Origin: Pelagicoccus albus
GTDB lineage: Bacteria; Verrucomicrobiota; Verrucomicrobiia; Opitutales; Opitutaceae
Length of the DNA: 64,000 nt
Direction: 5' to 3'
Assembly: GCF_014230145.1 (NCBI RefSeq)
Contig: NZ_JACHVC010000006.1
Location: forward strand, 310,001 to 374,000
Below are positions 18,287 through 31,206 of this stretch, one piece after another. Each line of letters opens with the position of its first letter. Within the stretch, counting starts at the first letter, position 1. A program made the translations under genes and the position numbers. Under the pieces are notes generated by a model. That model saw only the letters and a program-made list of their open reading frames with translations. It was not told where the DNA came from and ran no database searches.

Positions 18287-19193
18287 ATGTTGCCCTCGGA
18301 AGATACTCTGAAACGAGTTCCTGCGGATTACGCCGCAAAGACTTGCTCTATTATAATAGACGTTCGTTCGCCTGAAGCGTTCGGTGAATGTCGAATCCCT
18401 CAGGCGGTCAATCATTGCGTATTTGAGGTGGCCTTTGTCGATTCGGTTGAGGCGGTGATTGAAGACAAGAATTCGGAAATGATTGTCTACGGCCAAAGCG
18501 ATAGGTTTTATGCCGCGGCGGTAGCGGTTAAACGTTTGAGCCAGGCTGGTTACTCCGACGTTAAGCTTTTAGAAGGAGGCTTGGAGGGTTGGAATGAGTC
18601 TGGGCATGAGACTTTTTCGAAACCGGAATCGGATAGGGTTCAGTGGCGTCATTTCGATTTGGATACTAAGCTGAGTCGTCTGCGCTGGATCGGCCGCAGC
18701 TTGATGACGCAACACGAGGGGGGAGCTATCCTTTTCCTCCGGATCTTTAGAATTCGATCACGAGGGTTCCGCAAAGTCGGGCGAAGCTCTGGTGGAGATG
18801 GCTTCCCTCAGGTGCACGGACCTGGACGAACCTTCTTTGGCGAGCTCTATGGTTTCTCATATCGCTTCGGTCGATTTTTTCGATACCGCGAAGCATCCCG
18901 TTTCCAGTTTTGCGATAGATCGCTTTTATTTGGATCCTGACGCGAGGGAGGGGCAGCTGAATGTAAGCGTCGAAGGAGTTATCCGAATTCGAGGGGTGGA
19001 GCAACAGCTCGCGCTCGATGCCCAACTGGCTGCATGGGAAAACGGATACGTGTTACAGTGCCAATTTGATCTGGATCGCACGCATTTCGGAGCGATCTAT
19101 GGATCGGGGAGATTTTTCGCCAAACTCGGTAAGCACTTGGTCAACGACCTGGTAAGTGTGCAGGTCAATGCCGTGTTTAAGCCCCGAGTTTAG
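18287..19193 (+). pseudogene. Rhodanese-YceI fusion gene broken by a frameshift at a G6 tract
   Basis: The first frame (from ATG 18287) encodes a rhodanese-like domain (IIIDVRSPEAFGECRIPQAVN, LLEGGLEGWNESG) and then the beginning of a YceI-like lipid-binding barrel (FDLDTKLSRLRWIGRSLMTQHEG). At the G6 run 18718-18723 the reading frame must shift for the homology to continue. Reading with five G gives HEGELSFSSGSLEF and then VDFFDTAKHPVSSFAI to the stop at 19193. The unshifted frame ends in unrelated sequence at 18940. The rhodanese loop YGQSDRF has Gly where the catalytic Cys should be, so sulfur transfer is unlikely. This could be a true pseudogene, a phase-variable gene or a sequence error. 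Confidence 0.8.
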
Positions 19194-19224
19194 GCTCTGG
19201 CTCAAACGAACTGAGCAAACCCGA

Positions 19225-19259
19225 AAAAGCGCGAGCCGGAAGGACCGGACTCGCGCCAA
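19225..19259 (-). terminator. Terminator downstream of typA
   Basis: On the minus strand, GCGCGAGTCCGG and CCGGCTCGCGC arms (one bulged base) surround a 5-nt loop and are followed by T5. It sits about 30 bp beyond the typA stop. The plus-strand side is also followed by T-rich sequence, so it may act in both directions. Confidence 0.85.
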
Positions 19260-19288
19260 AAGAGGGTTTTTTAGTTTCTTTTTTTGAA

Positions 19289-21097
<1,809 letters not shown>

Positions 21098-21347
21098 GGT
21101 GCTCCTAGGTGCAAAAAGTGGGGACTTGTGAAGCGGGAAATGCCCTTTGGCAAGGCTGGATAATGGGCGCCGCCTATATAATGTGGCTAAGCAGAAAAGC
21201 TTTCGCTTGTTAATCGACTTCAGGGAAGCTCCGAATGTGTTGCAGCAGAGGGGCTTGAGACGCGTCCCTCGTACTTTGTCCGTTTCAATTTACAACTCCG
21301 TTTTCGAACCATGTATCGATCCTGACTGAAGGTTCGGAAATCCGGAT

Positions 21348-21374
21348 ACAAAAAAGGACCGCTTGTCGCGGTCC
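21348..21374 (-). terminator. Terminator of the tRNA-Leu gene
   Basis: On the minus strand, GGACCGC and GCGGTCC arms with a short loop are followed by T6. It lies 10 bp beyond the tRNA 3' end. Confidence 0.85.
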
Positions 21375-21384
21375 ATTTTTAAAA

Positions 21385-21469
21385 TGGTGCTCAGAAGAGG
21401 ACTCGAACCTCCACGGCTTGCGCCATACGCCCCTCAAGCGTACGTGTCTACCAATTCCACCACCTGAGC
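21385..21469 (-). tRNA. tRNA-Leu(GAG), CCA encoded
   Basis: Read on the minus strand: acceptor arm GCTCAGG pairs with the 3' strand TCTGAGC, the D-loop contains TTGGTAGAC, and the anticodon loop CTTGAGG gives GAG (Leu). A long variable arm follows, as expected of a class II tRNA, then the T-arm GGTTCGAGTCC and a genomically encoded CCA. A terminator follows directly. Confidence 0.95.
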
Positions 21470-21682
21470 AGATGAGTGAGGTCGCAAAGAAATGGAGATA
21501 AGCCGGGCTTTGTAAAGCGCGAAAGTGAACATTTTCTACATTTCTTCGTATTGGGTTGATTCCGTTGGAACAACGAAGTTAATACTCGCCCGCAACACGC
21601 TTTGTGCTCACCTTAAGAGACTTGACCAGAACCGCAAACTACAGGATGCCCCTCATTTTGGCGCCTTTTTATACACGCTCAG

Positions 21683-23326
21683 ATGCCCGATTCCACACCT
21701 AAGGATCCCCACGAAGACCCTAAAAAAGAATCCGTCGATCTCTCCGATCTCAAAAGCTTCAGCTTTGGAACCCAATGGACGGCCGCCAGTAAAGGCTCCT
21801 CCGATTCAGGGCGATCCAAATCTCACGGAGGCGGATCAAGAGGCGGCGATCGACCTAATCGTAGACCTGGAGGAGGAGCAGCCCGTAAGGATCGTCGTCC
21901 GCCACGCCCACCAAGATCGGCGGAAGGTCCTCAAGGGAATGCTCCTTCATCTGATTCCGGAGCGGGTCACAGACCAAGCCGAGATCGGCAAGGAGGAGGG
22001 CGACGCCAGCCAAGGCGCGCACCCCGCCAAGAAGTTTTCCATCCGTACGAAAGCCCAGTCTTCGATGTGTGCTTCTACCCGGATGACAATTGCTTTTCCG
22101 CTATAATCAAAGCGATGCGAGCCAACCACCTGACCTACGAACTATTCCAGGTGGCAAAGCTCTTCATGGAAAAGTCTGATCGTTTTATCGCGAGCATCAC
22201 TCGTAAGCCGGCAGAAGGCCAAAAACCTGAAAAGGTCTTTATCTGTGCTCTCGACAACATGCCTTTCGTTACTGAAGAGGAGGTCTTGAGCCATGCCATG
22301 ACCCACCACACCGCGGAATTCTTCACCGTGGAAGAAGTAGAGGTCGAAGCCCCAAGTGGTAACTTTCCTTTCGTGAATCGATGCCCTTTCACCAAGGAGT
22401 TGCTCGGTCCACCGAATTATCACAAGTACGAGGCTGCCCTGCTTAATCACCACAAGACCAGATTGCCCAATATGGCTTTCGAAAAGCTTCAGAGCGCTAT
22501 CGAAACCGTGAGGGAAGAGGAGGTCGTTGCGGCTTGGCTGGAATCTCAAAAGAAAGCCACTCGTTACACCGTCAAGGAAGTCGCGGAAGGTGAAGCGGCC
22601 AAGAGTTTCGATTCCGCTGAAGATGCCATTGCCTACCTACGGTCGGAGTTGAAGTCCAAGATCGTGAAGCAGGTGAATTATGCTAGAGTTCACGGCAGCG
22701 TTCTTGAAAAATTTCCTGAATCGGAAGCCTGCAAGGCGATGAACGGGGAGTTGCAGCGTCAGCAACGCTTTCCGTTGGATACCGCGAACGCAATCCGCGG
22801 TAGGATGCGTCGTGAAAAATTCAGCATTTATAAGAAGGGTTCCAAGGGAGTCACCTATGTTTGTGCCACCAAGCGGAATTTCCGCACTCCGGGCCAGGTG
22901 ATGTCACCGGACTTAGATCGGATCATTCGATTCCTTGAGAAGAATCAGTTGGTCAAATCCAAGGTTTTCCCAGAGGAATACGAAAAGTGGCTCAAGGCTG
23001 AGGCCGAAGAAGTCGCTTTCGACGAAAAAAAGGTGGTTCGTGATCTACATTGGTTGATCGCGGATGGATATATCAGCCATTTCGAGGATGACACCCTCTT
23101 TGCCCAGCCTGTTCTGGAAAGCGGCTCCAAGGAAAAGGAGGCTTCAACTCATCCGCGCAAGGACAAGTCCGCCACGCCGGAAAAGCTACCCCCTGTTGTT
23201 GAGGAAGCGCCTGTTTCTACTGTGGAGGAAGCTGTAGAAGCACCGAAACCTGAAGAGCCGGTAACGAAAGAGTCTTCCGCTGAAGAAGGCGAAACTCCTT
23301 CAGGGCCGGATCCGGAGAAAAGCTAG
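21683..23326 (+). CDS. RG-rich, probably nucleic-acid-binding protein of unknown function
   Basis: A 547-residue protein in three parts. Residues 1-118 are disordered and very basic, rich in Gly, Arg and Pro (GGGSRGGDRPNRRPGGG, GGGRRQPRRAPR). Residues about 119-470 are a conserved-looking folded core (FHPYESPVFDVCFYPDDNCF, NRCPFTKELLGPPNYHKYEA, RGRMRREKFSIYKKGSKG). The core ends in helical, winged-helix-like segments (PDLDRIIRFLEKNQLVKSKV). Residues about 475-547 form an acidic Glu/Pro tail. RG-rich tails plus a charged fold suggest RNA or DNA binding; no known family is recognised. The paired CPF...HH residues could bind metal. Confidence 0.75.
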   Translation: MPDSTPKDPHEDPKKESVDLSDLKSFSFGTQWTAASKGSSDSGRSKSHGGGSRGGDRPNRRPGGGAARKDRRPPRPPRSAEGPQGNAPSSDSGAGHRPSRDRQGGGRRQPRRAPRQEVFHPYESPVFDVCFYPDDNCFSAIIKAMRANHLTYELFQVAKLFMEKSDRFIASITRKPAEGQKPEKVFICALDNMPFVTEEEVLSHAMTHHTAEFFTVEEVEVEAPSGNFPFVNRCPFTKELLGPPNYHKYEAALLNHHKTRLPNMAFEKLQSAIETVREEEVVAAWLESQKKATRYTVKEVAEGEAAKSFDSAEDAIAYLRSELKSKIVKQVNYARVHGSVLEKFPESEACKAMNGELQRQQRFPLDTANAIRGRMRREKFSIYKKGSKGVTYVCATKRNFRTPGQVMSPDLDRIIRFLEKNQLVKSKVFPEEYEKWLKAEAEEVAFDEKKVVRDLHWLIADGYISHFEDDTLFAQPVLESGSKEKEASTHPRKDKSATPEKLPPVVEEAPVSTVEEAVEAPKPEEPVTKESSAEEGETPSGPDPEKS

Positions 23327-23357
23327 TCCGGTTGCAATTGAATTTAGATTAAGTATA

Positions 23358-23384
23358 AAGGGAAGCTGTATGGCTTCCCTTTTT
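23358..23384 (+). terminator. Rho-independent terminator
   Basis: AAGGGAAGC and GCTTCCCTT arms around a 6-nt loop, followed by a T-run, 31 bp after the stop of the RG-rich protein gene. Confidence 0.88.
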
Positions 23385-23566
23385 CTTTGCTGCATGACGC
23401 CGGGAATATTAGGGCCGGCGCTGCTAGCCTCGTATCGCATCAGCTGCGTTACAAATAGTAGCGAAATTGATTAAGGGTATAAGGAAAAACCTTGCCGGTA
23501 GTGTTATGATGACTTCACTCGCTAGTTACCCCTTTCTTAAATCCCTGATAATCCCAAGTTTACCCC

Positions 23567-23884
23567 ATGAGCGATTCATCTTCGAAAGAATCTGTTGACG
23601 GCCTACCACAGCCTGAAATCACTAAACGCGTTGAAAGGCAGGTGTGTTATGTACGTTCGAGCTTACGCGTCATCCTTTGCCTACTACCCTTCTGGTTCTT
23701 AATCAGTTTTGGCTGTGGAATCCTTTTCCGTGACTGGCTGGACGAGCATGCTCCAAAGATCGGCAATGCGCCGTTTGGCTTTTGGATGGCTCAACAAGGT
23801 TCAATCATCGGCTTCATTATTTTGCTGGTTGTATATGCGGTTTGGATGAACCGCTTGGATCGCAGATATCGAATCTCAGAGTAA
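23567..23884 (+). CDS. Sodium/solute symporter small subunit (DUF4212)
   Basis: A 105-residue protein with two transmembrane helices (about 36-58 and 78-98). The DUF4212 layout is recognisable in RYVRSS-type and [12 protein letters not shown] segments and a C-terminal [12 protein letters not shown]. This family always pairs with a VC_2705-type sodium/solute symporter. That partner begins 16 bp downstream here and probably forms a complex with it. Confidence 0.9.
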   Translation: MSDSSSKESVDGLPQPEITKRVERQVCYVRSSLRVILCLLPFWFLISFGCGILFRDWLDEHAPKIGNAPFGFWMAQQGSIIGFIILLVVYAVWMNRLDRRYRISE

Positions 23885-23900
23885 CGCGAGGAATCAGACA

Positions 23901-25766
23901 ATGTCGCAGGACGTATACAATTTTATCTTCATCGGGTTCACTTTCGGGCTCTACATCTTTATCGCCGTTACTTCGAGAGCTTCCTCCACGAAGGAATATT
24001 ATACGGCGGGTGGGGGCGTATCGCCTTTTGCCAATGGCATGGCTACAGCAGCTGACTGGATGTCAGCGGCGACCTTCATCTCGATGGCTGGGACGATTGC
24101 CATTAGCGGATACGATGCCTCTCGTTTCTTGATGGGGTGGACAGGTGGCTTCGTGCTGCTGACAGTCTTGATGGTTCCTTACCTAAGGAAGTTTGGGAAG
24201 CCCACGGTGCCTGACTTTATTGGCGATCGTTATTATTCAAAGGTCGCTCGTGGTGTCGCGGTGGTTTGCGCTATATTCATTTGCATGACCTACATCATGG
24301 GTCAGATGCGAGGTGTGGGGGTTGTTTTCTCGCAGCTATTTGGAATCAAGATTCAATCGGGCGTGCTCGTGGGAGCTAGTATCGTATTTCTCTACGCCGG
24401 ACTGGGGGGAATGAAAGGGATCACTTACACCCAAGTCGCTCAGTATTGCGTGATGGCTATGGCCTACACGATTCCAGCTATCTTTATAGCGATCGCGTTG
24501 ACCAATCATTTCATCCCCCAGCTTGGTCTTATAGGCGATTTCACAGCCGAGGATCCCAAGGTCCCGTTTTTGCAGAAGCTAAATAATATAAACACTGAGT
24601 TAGGGTTTAGCGAATTCACAGCAGGTAAGCTCGGGAAGCTTAACATGTTTTGCATCACTGCCGCTTTGATGTGCGGAACGGCCGGCTTGCCTCACGTTAT
24701 CGTGCGGTTTTTCACGGTGAAGAATGTCGCCTCTGTTCGTAAGTCAGCCTGTTGGACGCTGCTGTTTATCGCAGTGATCTATGTTACTGCTCCGACGATC
24801 GGCGCGTTTTCCCGTGTTAACCTGATAACGACTTTGCATGAGAGCAGCTACGAGACTGCTCCAGCGTGGTTCAAAGACTTCGAAAAAACAGGGCAAATGG
24901 CTTGGGTCGACAAAAACGAAGATGGCAAGATCCAGTATTTCGGCCCGGGGAAATCGGAAGCCAACAGTAATGCTGTTTTTATTGGTAAAGGTCCCTCTTA
25001 TCCCTCGGATGACGCGCCAGAATCTCAGCTTGTAGGTGAATATGGACAACGCTTGCTGGCCAACAAGGGCGATATGACCAACCCCAACGAGCTCTGGTTT
25101 GGTAACGACATCATGGTCATGGCCAATCCTCACATGGCTGGCTTACCAATGTGGGTGATCGCCCTTCTCATGGCGGGTTGTATCGCGGCAGCCCTTTCGA
25201 CCGCTGCTGGCCTGCTACTGGTACTCTCCACCTCGATTTCTCACGATCTGATGAAGAAGATCGTCAAGCCGACCCTGAGTGACAAGGAGGAGGTTAACTA
25301 TGCTCGGGCAGCGTCCTTTATCGCTCTCGCGGTGGCAGCTTATTTTGGGATCAACCCGCCTTCTGCCTTTATTGCCAAAACGGTGGCTTTTGCCTTCGGA
25401 CTGGCTGCTTCCTCTTTCTTTCCAACCTTGTTGGCCGGGATTTTCTCTCGACGAGTAAACAAGCATGGAGCGATTGCCGGGATGCTGAGCGGCATCACTT
25501 TTACGATCAGCTATATCGTCTATTTTCAGTTTTTAGGAGGTTCTCCCAAGGACTATCTATTGGGCATCACGCCGGAAGGCATTGGCTTTGTCGGTATGCT
25601 TATCAACTTCGTGGTTACCTTTGTCGTTAGCTATCTCACTCCTCCGCCACCGATCGAGATCAAGCATATGGTGGACGAAATTCATGCCCCAGACCGCTTG
25701 CTGGCAGCAGGCGTCGATACCGAATCTTTGGAAGATCCAGACGGGGTTGGTGGAGAAGGCATTTAG
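23901..25766 (+). CDS. Sodium/solute symporter, VC_2705 subfamily (SSS family)
   Basis: A 621-residue SSS-family cotransporter with about 13 membrane segments. Subfamily features include [37 protein letters not shown] and the C-terminal half [19 protein letters not shown], where Ser/Thr residues contribute to the sodium site. Between membrane segments, about residues 310-400, is a hydrophilic insertion that includes [11 protein letters not shown], which looks like an EF-hand calcium loop. Relatives carry acetate or other small monocarboxylates; the substrate here is unproven. It is the second gene of a two-gene operon with a terminator after it. Confidence 0.9.
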   Translation: MSQDVYNFIFIGFTFGLYIFIAVTSRASSTKEYYTAGGGVSPFANGMATAADWMSAATFISMAGTIAISGYDASRFLMGWTGGFVLLTVLMVPYLRKFGKPTVPDFIGDRYYSKVARGVAVVCAIFICMTYIMGQMRGVGVVFSQLFGIKIQSGVLVGASIVFLYAGLGGMKGITYTQVAQYCVMAMAYTIPAIFIAIALTNHFIPQLGLIGDFTAEDPKVPFLQKLNNINTELGFSEFTAGKLGKLNMFCITAALMCGTAGLPHVIVRFFTVKNVASVRKSACWTLLFIAVIYVTAPTIGAFSRVNLITTLHESSYETAPAWFKDFEKTGQMAWVDKNEDGKIQYFGPGKSEANSNAVFIGKGPSYPSDDAPESQLVGEYGQRLLANKGDMTNPNELWFGNDIMVMANPHMAGLPMWVIALLMAGCIAAALSTAAGLLLVLSTSISHDLMKKIVKPTLSDKEEVNYARAASFIALAVAAYFGINPPSAFIAKTVAFAFGLAASSFFPTLLAGIFSRRVNKHGAIAGMLSGITFTISYIVYFQFLGGSPKDYLLGITPEGIGFVGMLINFVVTFVVSYLTPPPPIEIKHMVDEIHAPDRLLAAGVDTESLEDPDGVGGEGI

Positions 25767-25822
25767 CAGGCTTTCAACATCTAAGGAAAGTGAGACACTG
25801 AGTCTCTTTTCTATAGTTTCAA

Positions 25823-25854
25823 AACGGTCAGTGTGTCTCGCTGGCCGTTTTTTT
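25823..25854 (+). terminator. Terminator of the symporter operon
   Basis: AACGGTCAG and CTGGCCGTT arms (one G-T pair) with a T7 run, 57 bp beyond the symporter stop. Confidence 0.85.
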
Positions 25855-25998
25855 GTACCCTACGGGGATGGCTAAATCGCTTGAAAACGAGATTTGAAAA
25901 ACGTGCAAATATCAGAAAGCTAGATACTTATGATAGCTTTGCTCTCGCGTAGGGATGAATTTGGGATCAGGGAATGATTTATGCGAAGACTTTGCCAT

Positions 25999-26004
25999 AG
26001 GAGG
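25999..26004 (+). promoter_or_regulatory. Strong ribosome-binding site of clpB
   Basis: A perfect AGGAGG ends 8 bases before the clpB ATG. It stands out because most genes in this window lack a recognisable Shine-Dalgarno sequence, and it fits a need for rapid, high translation of a chaperone. Confidence 0.8.
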
Positions 26005-26012
26005 AATATTAA

Positions 26013-28610
26013 ATGATTGATCCCAATAGACTTACCGAAATGGCACGCACCGCTTTGACGGCTGCTCAAAGCCTGTCTCGCCGCAAGCAAAACAACGAGG
26101 TGGATTCGCTCCACTTGTTGGCGGCTCTGGTAGACCAGGAAAACGGTATCGTTAAGGGCGTTTTGAAAAAGCTCGATATAGCGGATAGCGCTTTGGCTTT
26201 GTCGCTCGATCGCGAACTCGAACGTCTCCCAAAGGTATCGGGAAGCGTGGACAGCTCCAAAATATTTATCACCCAAGCCGCGAATGAGGTTTACACGGTT
26301 GCGGAGAAGGAAGCCGCCTCGCTCAAAGATGAGTTTATCAGTGTCGAACACCTATTTCTCGCTCTCGCCACGGTTCGGAAACCGTCAGCCTTGGCCAGTG
26401 TCTTGGATAGTTTTGGCCTAGACAGGGCGAAAATTCTAGGAGCTTTGCAGAAAGTGCGAGGCAACCAGCGGGTAACTTCGCAGAATCCGGAAGCCACTTA
26501 CCAAGCCTTGGAGAAATATGGTTCCGATCTAGTCGAACGTGCCCGTTCGGGCAAAATGGATCCGGTGATCGGGCGCGATGATGAGATCCGCAGGGTTATC
26601 CGTATCCTCTCCCGTAAGACAAAGAACAACCCGGTTCTCATCGGTGAGCCAGGGGTGGGTAAGACTGCCATTGCTGAAGGGCTCGCTCAACGGATCGTGC
26701 GAGGCGATGTGCCGGAAGGCTTGAAGGACAGGACTGTCTTCTCTCTCGACATGGGCGCTCTCGTTGCGGGGGCAAAATATCGAGGCGAGTTTGAGGAGCG
26801 TTTAAAAGCGGTGCTGCAAGAGGTGAAAGCTAGCGAAGGGCGTATTTTGCTCTTTATCGACGAGCTGCACACCATCGTGGGTGCCGGCAAGACGGATGGA
26901 GCGATGGATGCGGGCAACTTGCTCAAGCCCATGTTGGCCAGAGGTGAACTGCACTGTATCGGAGCAACGACCTTAGACGAGTACCGCAAGTACATCGAAA
27001 AAGACGCTGCCCTCGAGCGTCGCTTTCAGAGCGTATTGGTGGATCAGCCCTCTGTTGAGGACACGATATCCATCTTGCGTGGCTTGAAGGAACGCTTCGA
27101 AGTTCACCACGGGGTCAGGATCCAGGACAATGCTCTCGTTTCGGCCACCGTACTTTCCAATCGTTACATAACAGACCGGTTTTTGCCGGACAAGGCGATC
27201 GACCTCGTCGACGAAGCGTGTGCGGCGATTCGTACCGAGATGGACAGCTTGCCAGAGGAGTTGGATGCGATGACTCGTCGGCTTATGCAACTGGAGATCG
27301 AGGAGGCGGCCTTGATCCAAGAAAAGGATACCGCTTCGAAAGATAGGCTCCAAGGTGTGCGTCGCGAGATTGCCGATTTGAAAGAAGAGGAAAAGGCTCA
27401 GCGTCAGGTTTGGGAAGTGGAGAAAGGCGTTATTTCCCAACTTCAAAAGCTTCGTGAAGACATCGAAAGCACTAAGGCAGAGATCGTCAAAGCGGAGCGA
27501 GCCTATGACCTTAATAAGGCTGCCGAGTTGAAGCATGGCCGTCTGCCAGAACTGGAGAGCCAGCTCGCGGCTGCGGAAGCGAAGCACAGCGAACGCTCTC
27601 TGGTGAAGGAAGAAGTCAGCCAAGAGGAAATCGCTGAGATTGTGGCTCGTTGGACAGGTGTTCCGGTGACCAAGCTGATCGAAGGCGAAAGACAAAAGCT
27701 ACTTAATCTAGAATCAGCTCTGGAGGAACGTGTTATTGGCCAGCCGGACGCAATCCGCTTTGTATCCGAAGCGATCTTACGCGCTCGTGCCGGTATCAAA
27801 GATCCTAAACGCCCGATTGGTAGCTTCATATTCCTAGGTCCAACAGGTGTCGGTAAGACCGAGCTCGTTAAAACGCTAGCTAGTACGCTCTTTGACAGCG
27901 AGGACGCGATCGTGCGTATCGACATGAGTGAATACATGGAGCGGCATGCGGTCGCGAGATTGATTGGAGCTCCTCCTGGATATGTCGGTTACGAAGAAGG
28001 CGGCCAGTTGACGGAAGCGGTTCGCCGTAAGCCTTATTCGGTGATTCTATTCGACGAAGTTGAAAAGGCGCATCCAGACGTATTCAATGTGCTCCTACAA
28101 ATTCTCGATGATGGCCGAGTCACGGATTCGCAAGGTCGTGTAGTCGACTTTAAGAATACGATTGTGATAATGACCTCGAACTTGGGTAGTCAGCATCTGA
28201 TCGAAAAGGCTGAAGACGGGCTCTCGGAATCGACCAAGGAGTCGGTAATGACAGAGTTGAGACGACACTTCCGTCCGGAATTCCTGAATCGTATCGACGA
28301 AACGGTTATCTTCAAGCCGCTGGATTTGGAGGACATCGAACGAATCGTGGTCCTATTGCTCAAAGACCTGAACAAGACACTGTCGGAACGCCGGATAGTG
28401 GTCGAACTCGATGGGGAAGCTCTCAAATGGGTCGCCTTGAAAGGATTCGATCCTGTATACGGAGCGAGACCGCTGAGGCGCTTCTTGCAACGCTCGGTAC
28501 AGACAGACTTGGCGAAGGCGATCATCGGCGGGGAGATATCGGATGGCGATACCGCACGATTCGTGGTCGAAGGCGACACCTTATCGCTCAAGACCGTGAA
28601 GAACGCCTAA
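26013..28610 (+). CDS. clpB: ATP-dependent disaggregase ClpB
   Basis: An 865-residue ClpB, full length. It has an N-terminal Clp-N repeat domain (about 1-145), then NBD1 with Walker [10 protein letters not shown] and Walker [11 protein letters not shown] coiled-coil M-domain follows (about 405-520, very Glu/Lys/Gln-rich). NBD2 has Walker [10 protein letters not shown] and Walker [15 protein letters not shown], and a ClpB C-terminal domain ends the protein. The M-domain separates ClpB from ClpA and ClpC. It works with DnaK to resolubilise aggregated proteins. It is preceded by a perfect AGGAGG and a 158-bp leader. TTGAAA boxes at 25881 and 25894 might be -35 elements, but no convincing -10 is seen. 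Six bases separate its stop from the convergent hybrid-kinase gene. Confidence 0.97.
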   Translation: MIDPNRLTEMARTALTAAQSLSRRKQNNEVDSLHLLAALVDQENGIVKGVLKKLDIADSALALSLDRELERLPKVSGSVDSSKIFITQAANEVYTVAEKEAASLKDEFISVEHLFLALATVRKPSALASVLDSFGLDRAKILGALQKVRGNQRVTSQNPEATYQALEKYGSDLVERARSGKMDPVIGRDDEIRRVIRILSRKTKNNPVLIGEPGVGKTAIAEGLAQRIVRGDVPEGLKDRTVFSLDMGALVAGAKYRGEFEERLKAVLQEVKASEGRILLFIDELHTIVGAGKTDGAMDAGNLLKPMLARGELHCIGATTLDEYRKYIEKDAALERRFQSVLVDQPSVEDTISILRGLKERFEVHHGVRIQDNALVSATVLSNRYITDRFLPDKAIDLVDEACAAIRTEMDSLPEELDAMTRRLMQLEIEEAALIQEKDTASKDRLQGVRREIADLKEEEKAQRQVWEVEKGVISQLQKLREDIESTKAEIVKAERAYDLNKAAELKHGRLPELESQLAAAEAKHSERSLVKEEVSQEEIAEIVARWTGVPVTKLIEGERQKLLNLESALEERVIGQPDAIRFVSEAILRARAGIKDPKRPIGSFIFLGPTGVGKTELVKTLASTLFDSEDAIVRIDMSEYMERHAVARLIGAPPGYVGYEEGGQLTEAVRRKPYSVILFDEVEKAHPDVFNVLLQILDDGRVTDSQGRVVDFKNTIVIMTSNLGSQHLIEKAEDGLSESTKESVMTELRRHFRPEFLNRIDETVIFKPLDLEDIERIVVLLLKDLNKTLSERRIVVELDGEALKWVALKGFDPVYGARPLRRFLQRSVQTDLAKAIIGGEISDGDTARFVVEGDTLSLKTVKNA

Positions 28611-28616
28611 GACCGT

Positions 28617-30335
28617 TCAGCGTGAGGTCGTCCACTTATTCAAGGTGGCGGCCAGAGGCTGAATTTCCAGAGGCTTGGAGAGATAGTCATCCATCCCGGC
28701 GTCGAAGCAGCGCTCTTTCACTCCTTGGAGGGAGAGGGCGGTTAACGCGATGATCGGGGTGTGAGTGCCGGTGGAGCGTTCGTACTTGCGAATTTCTCGG
28801 GTGGTTTCAAAGCCATCCATTTCCGGCATCTGGCAATCCATAAGCACCAGGTCGTATTCGCCCGTGCGAAACAGCTCCAAGGCTTCGAGTCCATTGTTGG
28901 CCGTTTTGGCTGTTAAGCCAATGCGCTTGAGCATGCCGTGGATTAACTTCTGGTTGCCGATATTGTCTTCGGCGACCAGAACCGTCCTCGTGCCCGAACC
29001 CAGACTCGGTTCTTGGGTGGGCTGGTTGTCGAAATACTCCTCTTCCTGGCGGACACTTGTTTCCAAGTAGGCCGTGAAATAGAAAGTCGATCCTTCGCCC
29101 GGAACACTCTGAATGGTGATATCACCGCTCATCATCTCCGCCAATCGTTTGGAGATAACGAGGCCCAGGCCCGTGCCGCCATGTTTGCGTCGGGTGGAGG
29201 AGTCGGCTTGGGTGAATGGTTTAAAGAGACGCTGCTGGATCTCCAACGGGATGCCAATTCCGGTATCCGTAACTGCGATACGAATCATGGAGTGGTGATT
29301 AGTGCGTTGGTCGGAATCAGCTTTGATGGTAACGCCGCCCTCTTGGGTGAACTTGATGGCGTTGCTCACCAAGTTCAGGATGATTTGGCGAACTTTGCCC
29401 GGGTCTCCGATGACGAATTCAGAAATGTTGTCCGAGTAAACGAGGTCGAGCTTCAGCCCTTTGTTGGCGGCGATCGGGGAGGTGATGTTCAAAACCTCCT
29501 GCAACGAATGCTTGAGGTTGAAGCTTACCAGTTCGAGCTCTTCTCGGCCGGCTTCGATCTTCGAAATATCGAGAATATCGTTGATGATGGAGAGCAGGGA
29601 ATCGCCTGAAGTGCGGATGGTCTGCACAAAGTCCTTTTGCTCTTCATCAAGCTGAGTCTCGAGCAGAAGGGAAGCAAAACCGATGACGCCATTCATCGGA
29701 GTACGAAGTTCGTGGCTCATCATGGCGAGGAATTCGCTTTTGGCCAAATTCGCTTTTTCCGCTTCTTCCTTCGCTTTTAGGAAGGCGGCGGTACGCTTTG
29801 CAACTGTCTCTTCCAGGCTACGATTCTGGAGTTGGAGCTCTCCACGCAGGGCCAAGCCATCCAGAGTGGTGGCTGTCAGGGTGAGCGTCAGCGAGATCTG
29901 ATTGAGCACGATGTTGTGCTGCTCGCTTGGTTTCGCCTGATCGAAGAGCCCGACGAACATGCCAAGGGTGCGTTCGCGGGTCGAAAGAGCATGGAGCATC
30001 AGCCGCCATCCTGACTCGTCATCCTGCCAGAACAGTGGCTTTTGTTGGCGAAGGGCCCAGGCGAAGGCGCCTTGTCGGATGGCGCGGCGGATGATCGTTT
30101 CTAAGGCGAGGTAGATTCTCGGAGGCCGGGTTTTATGCAGTTCGAAGCCGCCTTCTTTTTCGTCGACGAGATAGAAACCTTGGGTGGCGAATTCGTGAAT
30201 TCCATCCAATTCGTTTTCTGCGATTTGGATGACTTCTTGCGTATTTGAAGCTTCGCGCAGCTTCCGTTGAAAGAAGTCTAACTTCTCGAAACGGCTCTGT
30301 TGTTGTTCGTGCTTGTCGAAGCTCTTGGTATCCAT
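28617..30335 (-). CDS. Hybrid sensor histidine kinase/response regulator
   Basis: A 572-residue cytoplasmic hybrid kinase. The N-terminal part (about 1-170) is a GAF-like sensor without obvious ligand residues, followed by a coiled coil. A HisKA domain has the phosphorylatable His in [15 protein letters not shown]. The HATPase domain has N-box [10 protein letters not shown] and G-boxes DTGIGI and GGTGLGL. A C-terminal receiver domain (about 445-565) has its phospho-acceptor Asp in [13 protein letters not shown] and its conserved Lys in LSKPLE. The ATG at 30335 is preferred; an upstream TTG would overlap the HDOD gene. It is the last of three genes in a signalling operon. Confidence 0.92.
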   Translation of the reverse strand: MDTKSFDKHEQQQSRFEKLDFFQRKLREASNTQEVIQIAENELDGIHEFATQGFYLVDEKEGGFELHKTRPPRIYLALETIIRRAIRQGAFAWALRQQKPLFWQDDESGWRLMLHALSTRERTLGMFVGLFDQAKPSEQHNIVLNQISLTLTLTATTLDGLALRGELQLQNRSLEETVAKRTAAFLKAKEEAEKANLAKSEFLAMMSHELRTPMNGVIGFASLLLETQLDEEQKDFVQTIRTSGDSLLSIINDILDISKIEAGREELELVSFNLKHSLQEVLNITSPIAANKGLKLDLVYSDNISEFVIGDPGKVRQIILNLVSNAIKFTQEGGVTIKADSDQRTNHHSMIRIAVTDTGIGIPLEIQQRLFKPFTQADSSTRRKHGGTGLGLVISKRLAEMMSGDITIQSVPGEGSTFYFTAYLETSVRQEEEYFDNQPTQEPSLGSGTRTVLVAEDNIGNQKLIHGMLKRIGLTAKTANNGLEALELFRTGEYDLVLMDCQMPEMDGFETTREIRKYERSTGTHTPIIALTALSLQGVKERCFDAGMDDYLSKPLEIQPLAATLNKWTTSR

Positions 30336-30349
30336 GGGTCGGGTTCTTA

Positions 30350-31201
30350 TTAGATTTTGTCTAAGAACACTTTGCACACGCTATCAAGTTGGCGGATCAA
30401 TTCATCGCTGACAATGGAGATTTTCGATTCTTCGAAACCGGCGTATCCCCAAGCGGCTTCCGAAAATTCGGGCACGAACCGGTCCCCGGAATCACCCAGT
30501 CGCAAGGCCGAGACCAAAAAACTAGCGATATGGACTAGGCTTACTGTGGTCACGTTGTTGCGGGCTAGGACTGGTTTGTTGTGGTGGCGAACCAAGGTAT
30601 AGATATCCTGCGGGAACCTCCAGTGCTGCAGGGCTGCCGCCCCGACTTCCGATTCGTCAAAACCGAGGATAGAGCTCGCTACTTGCGAGTAGTGGGTGTC
30701 TTGCCTCTGGACTCGTTTGAAAATTTCTTTCGCTTCGTCGGGGAAAAACGCTCCGATCATGGGGCGCCCTACCTTATGCAAAAAGCCGGCGATAAAGTGG
30801 CGTTCGGTATTTGCCTCGCGGCGTTCCAAAGCCATCAAGCGAGTGCAGAGTCCGACAGCGATGCTGAATTTCCAAAAGTCGTCGCGTGGAACGGGGAATC
30901 CTGGGTTTTGCGGGAGCAGTTTGGGAAGCGAGAGGAGAATGCTCAGGTTGCGAGTATTTCTCAGGCCGATAACGCTCAGGGCATCCGGGATGGTGCCGAG
31001 GTGAATCGGGTAGTCGTAGAAGTGGCTATTGGCGAGATTGAGAAACCGCTGAGATAGTTCTGCATCTGATTCAACGATACGAGCGATGTCCTCGAAAGAC
31101 GACTCCGGGTTGTCCATCGCTTCTTCTATGGCTTTCACCAGGGGAGGAAGCTGGACGAAGGTCGTTGGATCTGAGAGTTGTGGGTTTAAAAGCTCGTTCA
31201 C
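30350..31201 (-). CDS. HDOD-domain signalling protein
   Basis: A 283-residue protein that is essentially one HDOD domain: [41 protein letters not shown] in condensed form, and the diagnostic [20 protein letters not shown]. The degenerate HD region [17 protein letters not shown] lacks the metal-binding His-Asp pair of true phosphohydrolases. HDOD proteins act as non-enzymatic scaffolds in c-di-GMP and stress signalling. It lies 5 bp after a small regulatory protein gene and 14 bp before the hybrid kinase. Confidence 0.9.
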   Translation of the reverse strand: MNELLNPQLSDPTTFVQLPPLVKAIEEAMDNPESSFEDIARIVESDAELSQRFLNLANSHFYDYPIHLGTIPDALSVIGLRNTRNLSILLSLPKLLPQNPGFPVPRDDFWKFSIAVGLCTRLMALERREANTERHFIAGFLHKVGRPMIGAFFPDEAKEIFKRVQRQDTHYSQVASSILGFDESEVGAAALQHWRFPQDIYTLVRHHNKPVLARNNVTTVSLVHIASFLVSALRLGDSGDRFVPEFSEAAWGYAGFEESKISIVSDELIRQLDSVCKVFLDKI

Positions 31202-31206
31202 TGTGA

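Noticed and set aside
25881-25935. Heat-shock (sigma-32-type) promoter before clpB
   Set aside because: TTGAAA boxes exist, but no matching -10 element occurs at the right spacing.
26973-27695. 240-codon minus-strand frame in clpB
   Set aside because: Antisense to conserved clpB with no motif of its own.
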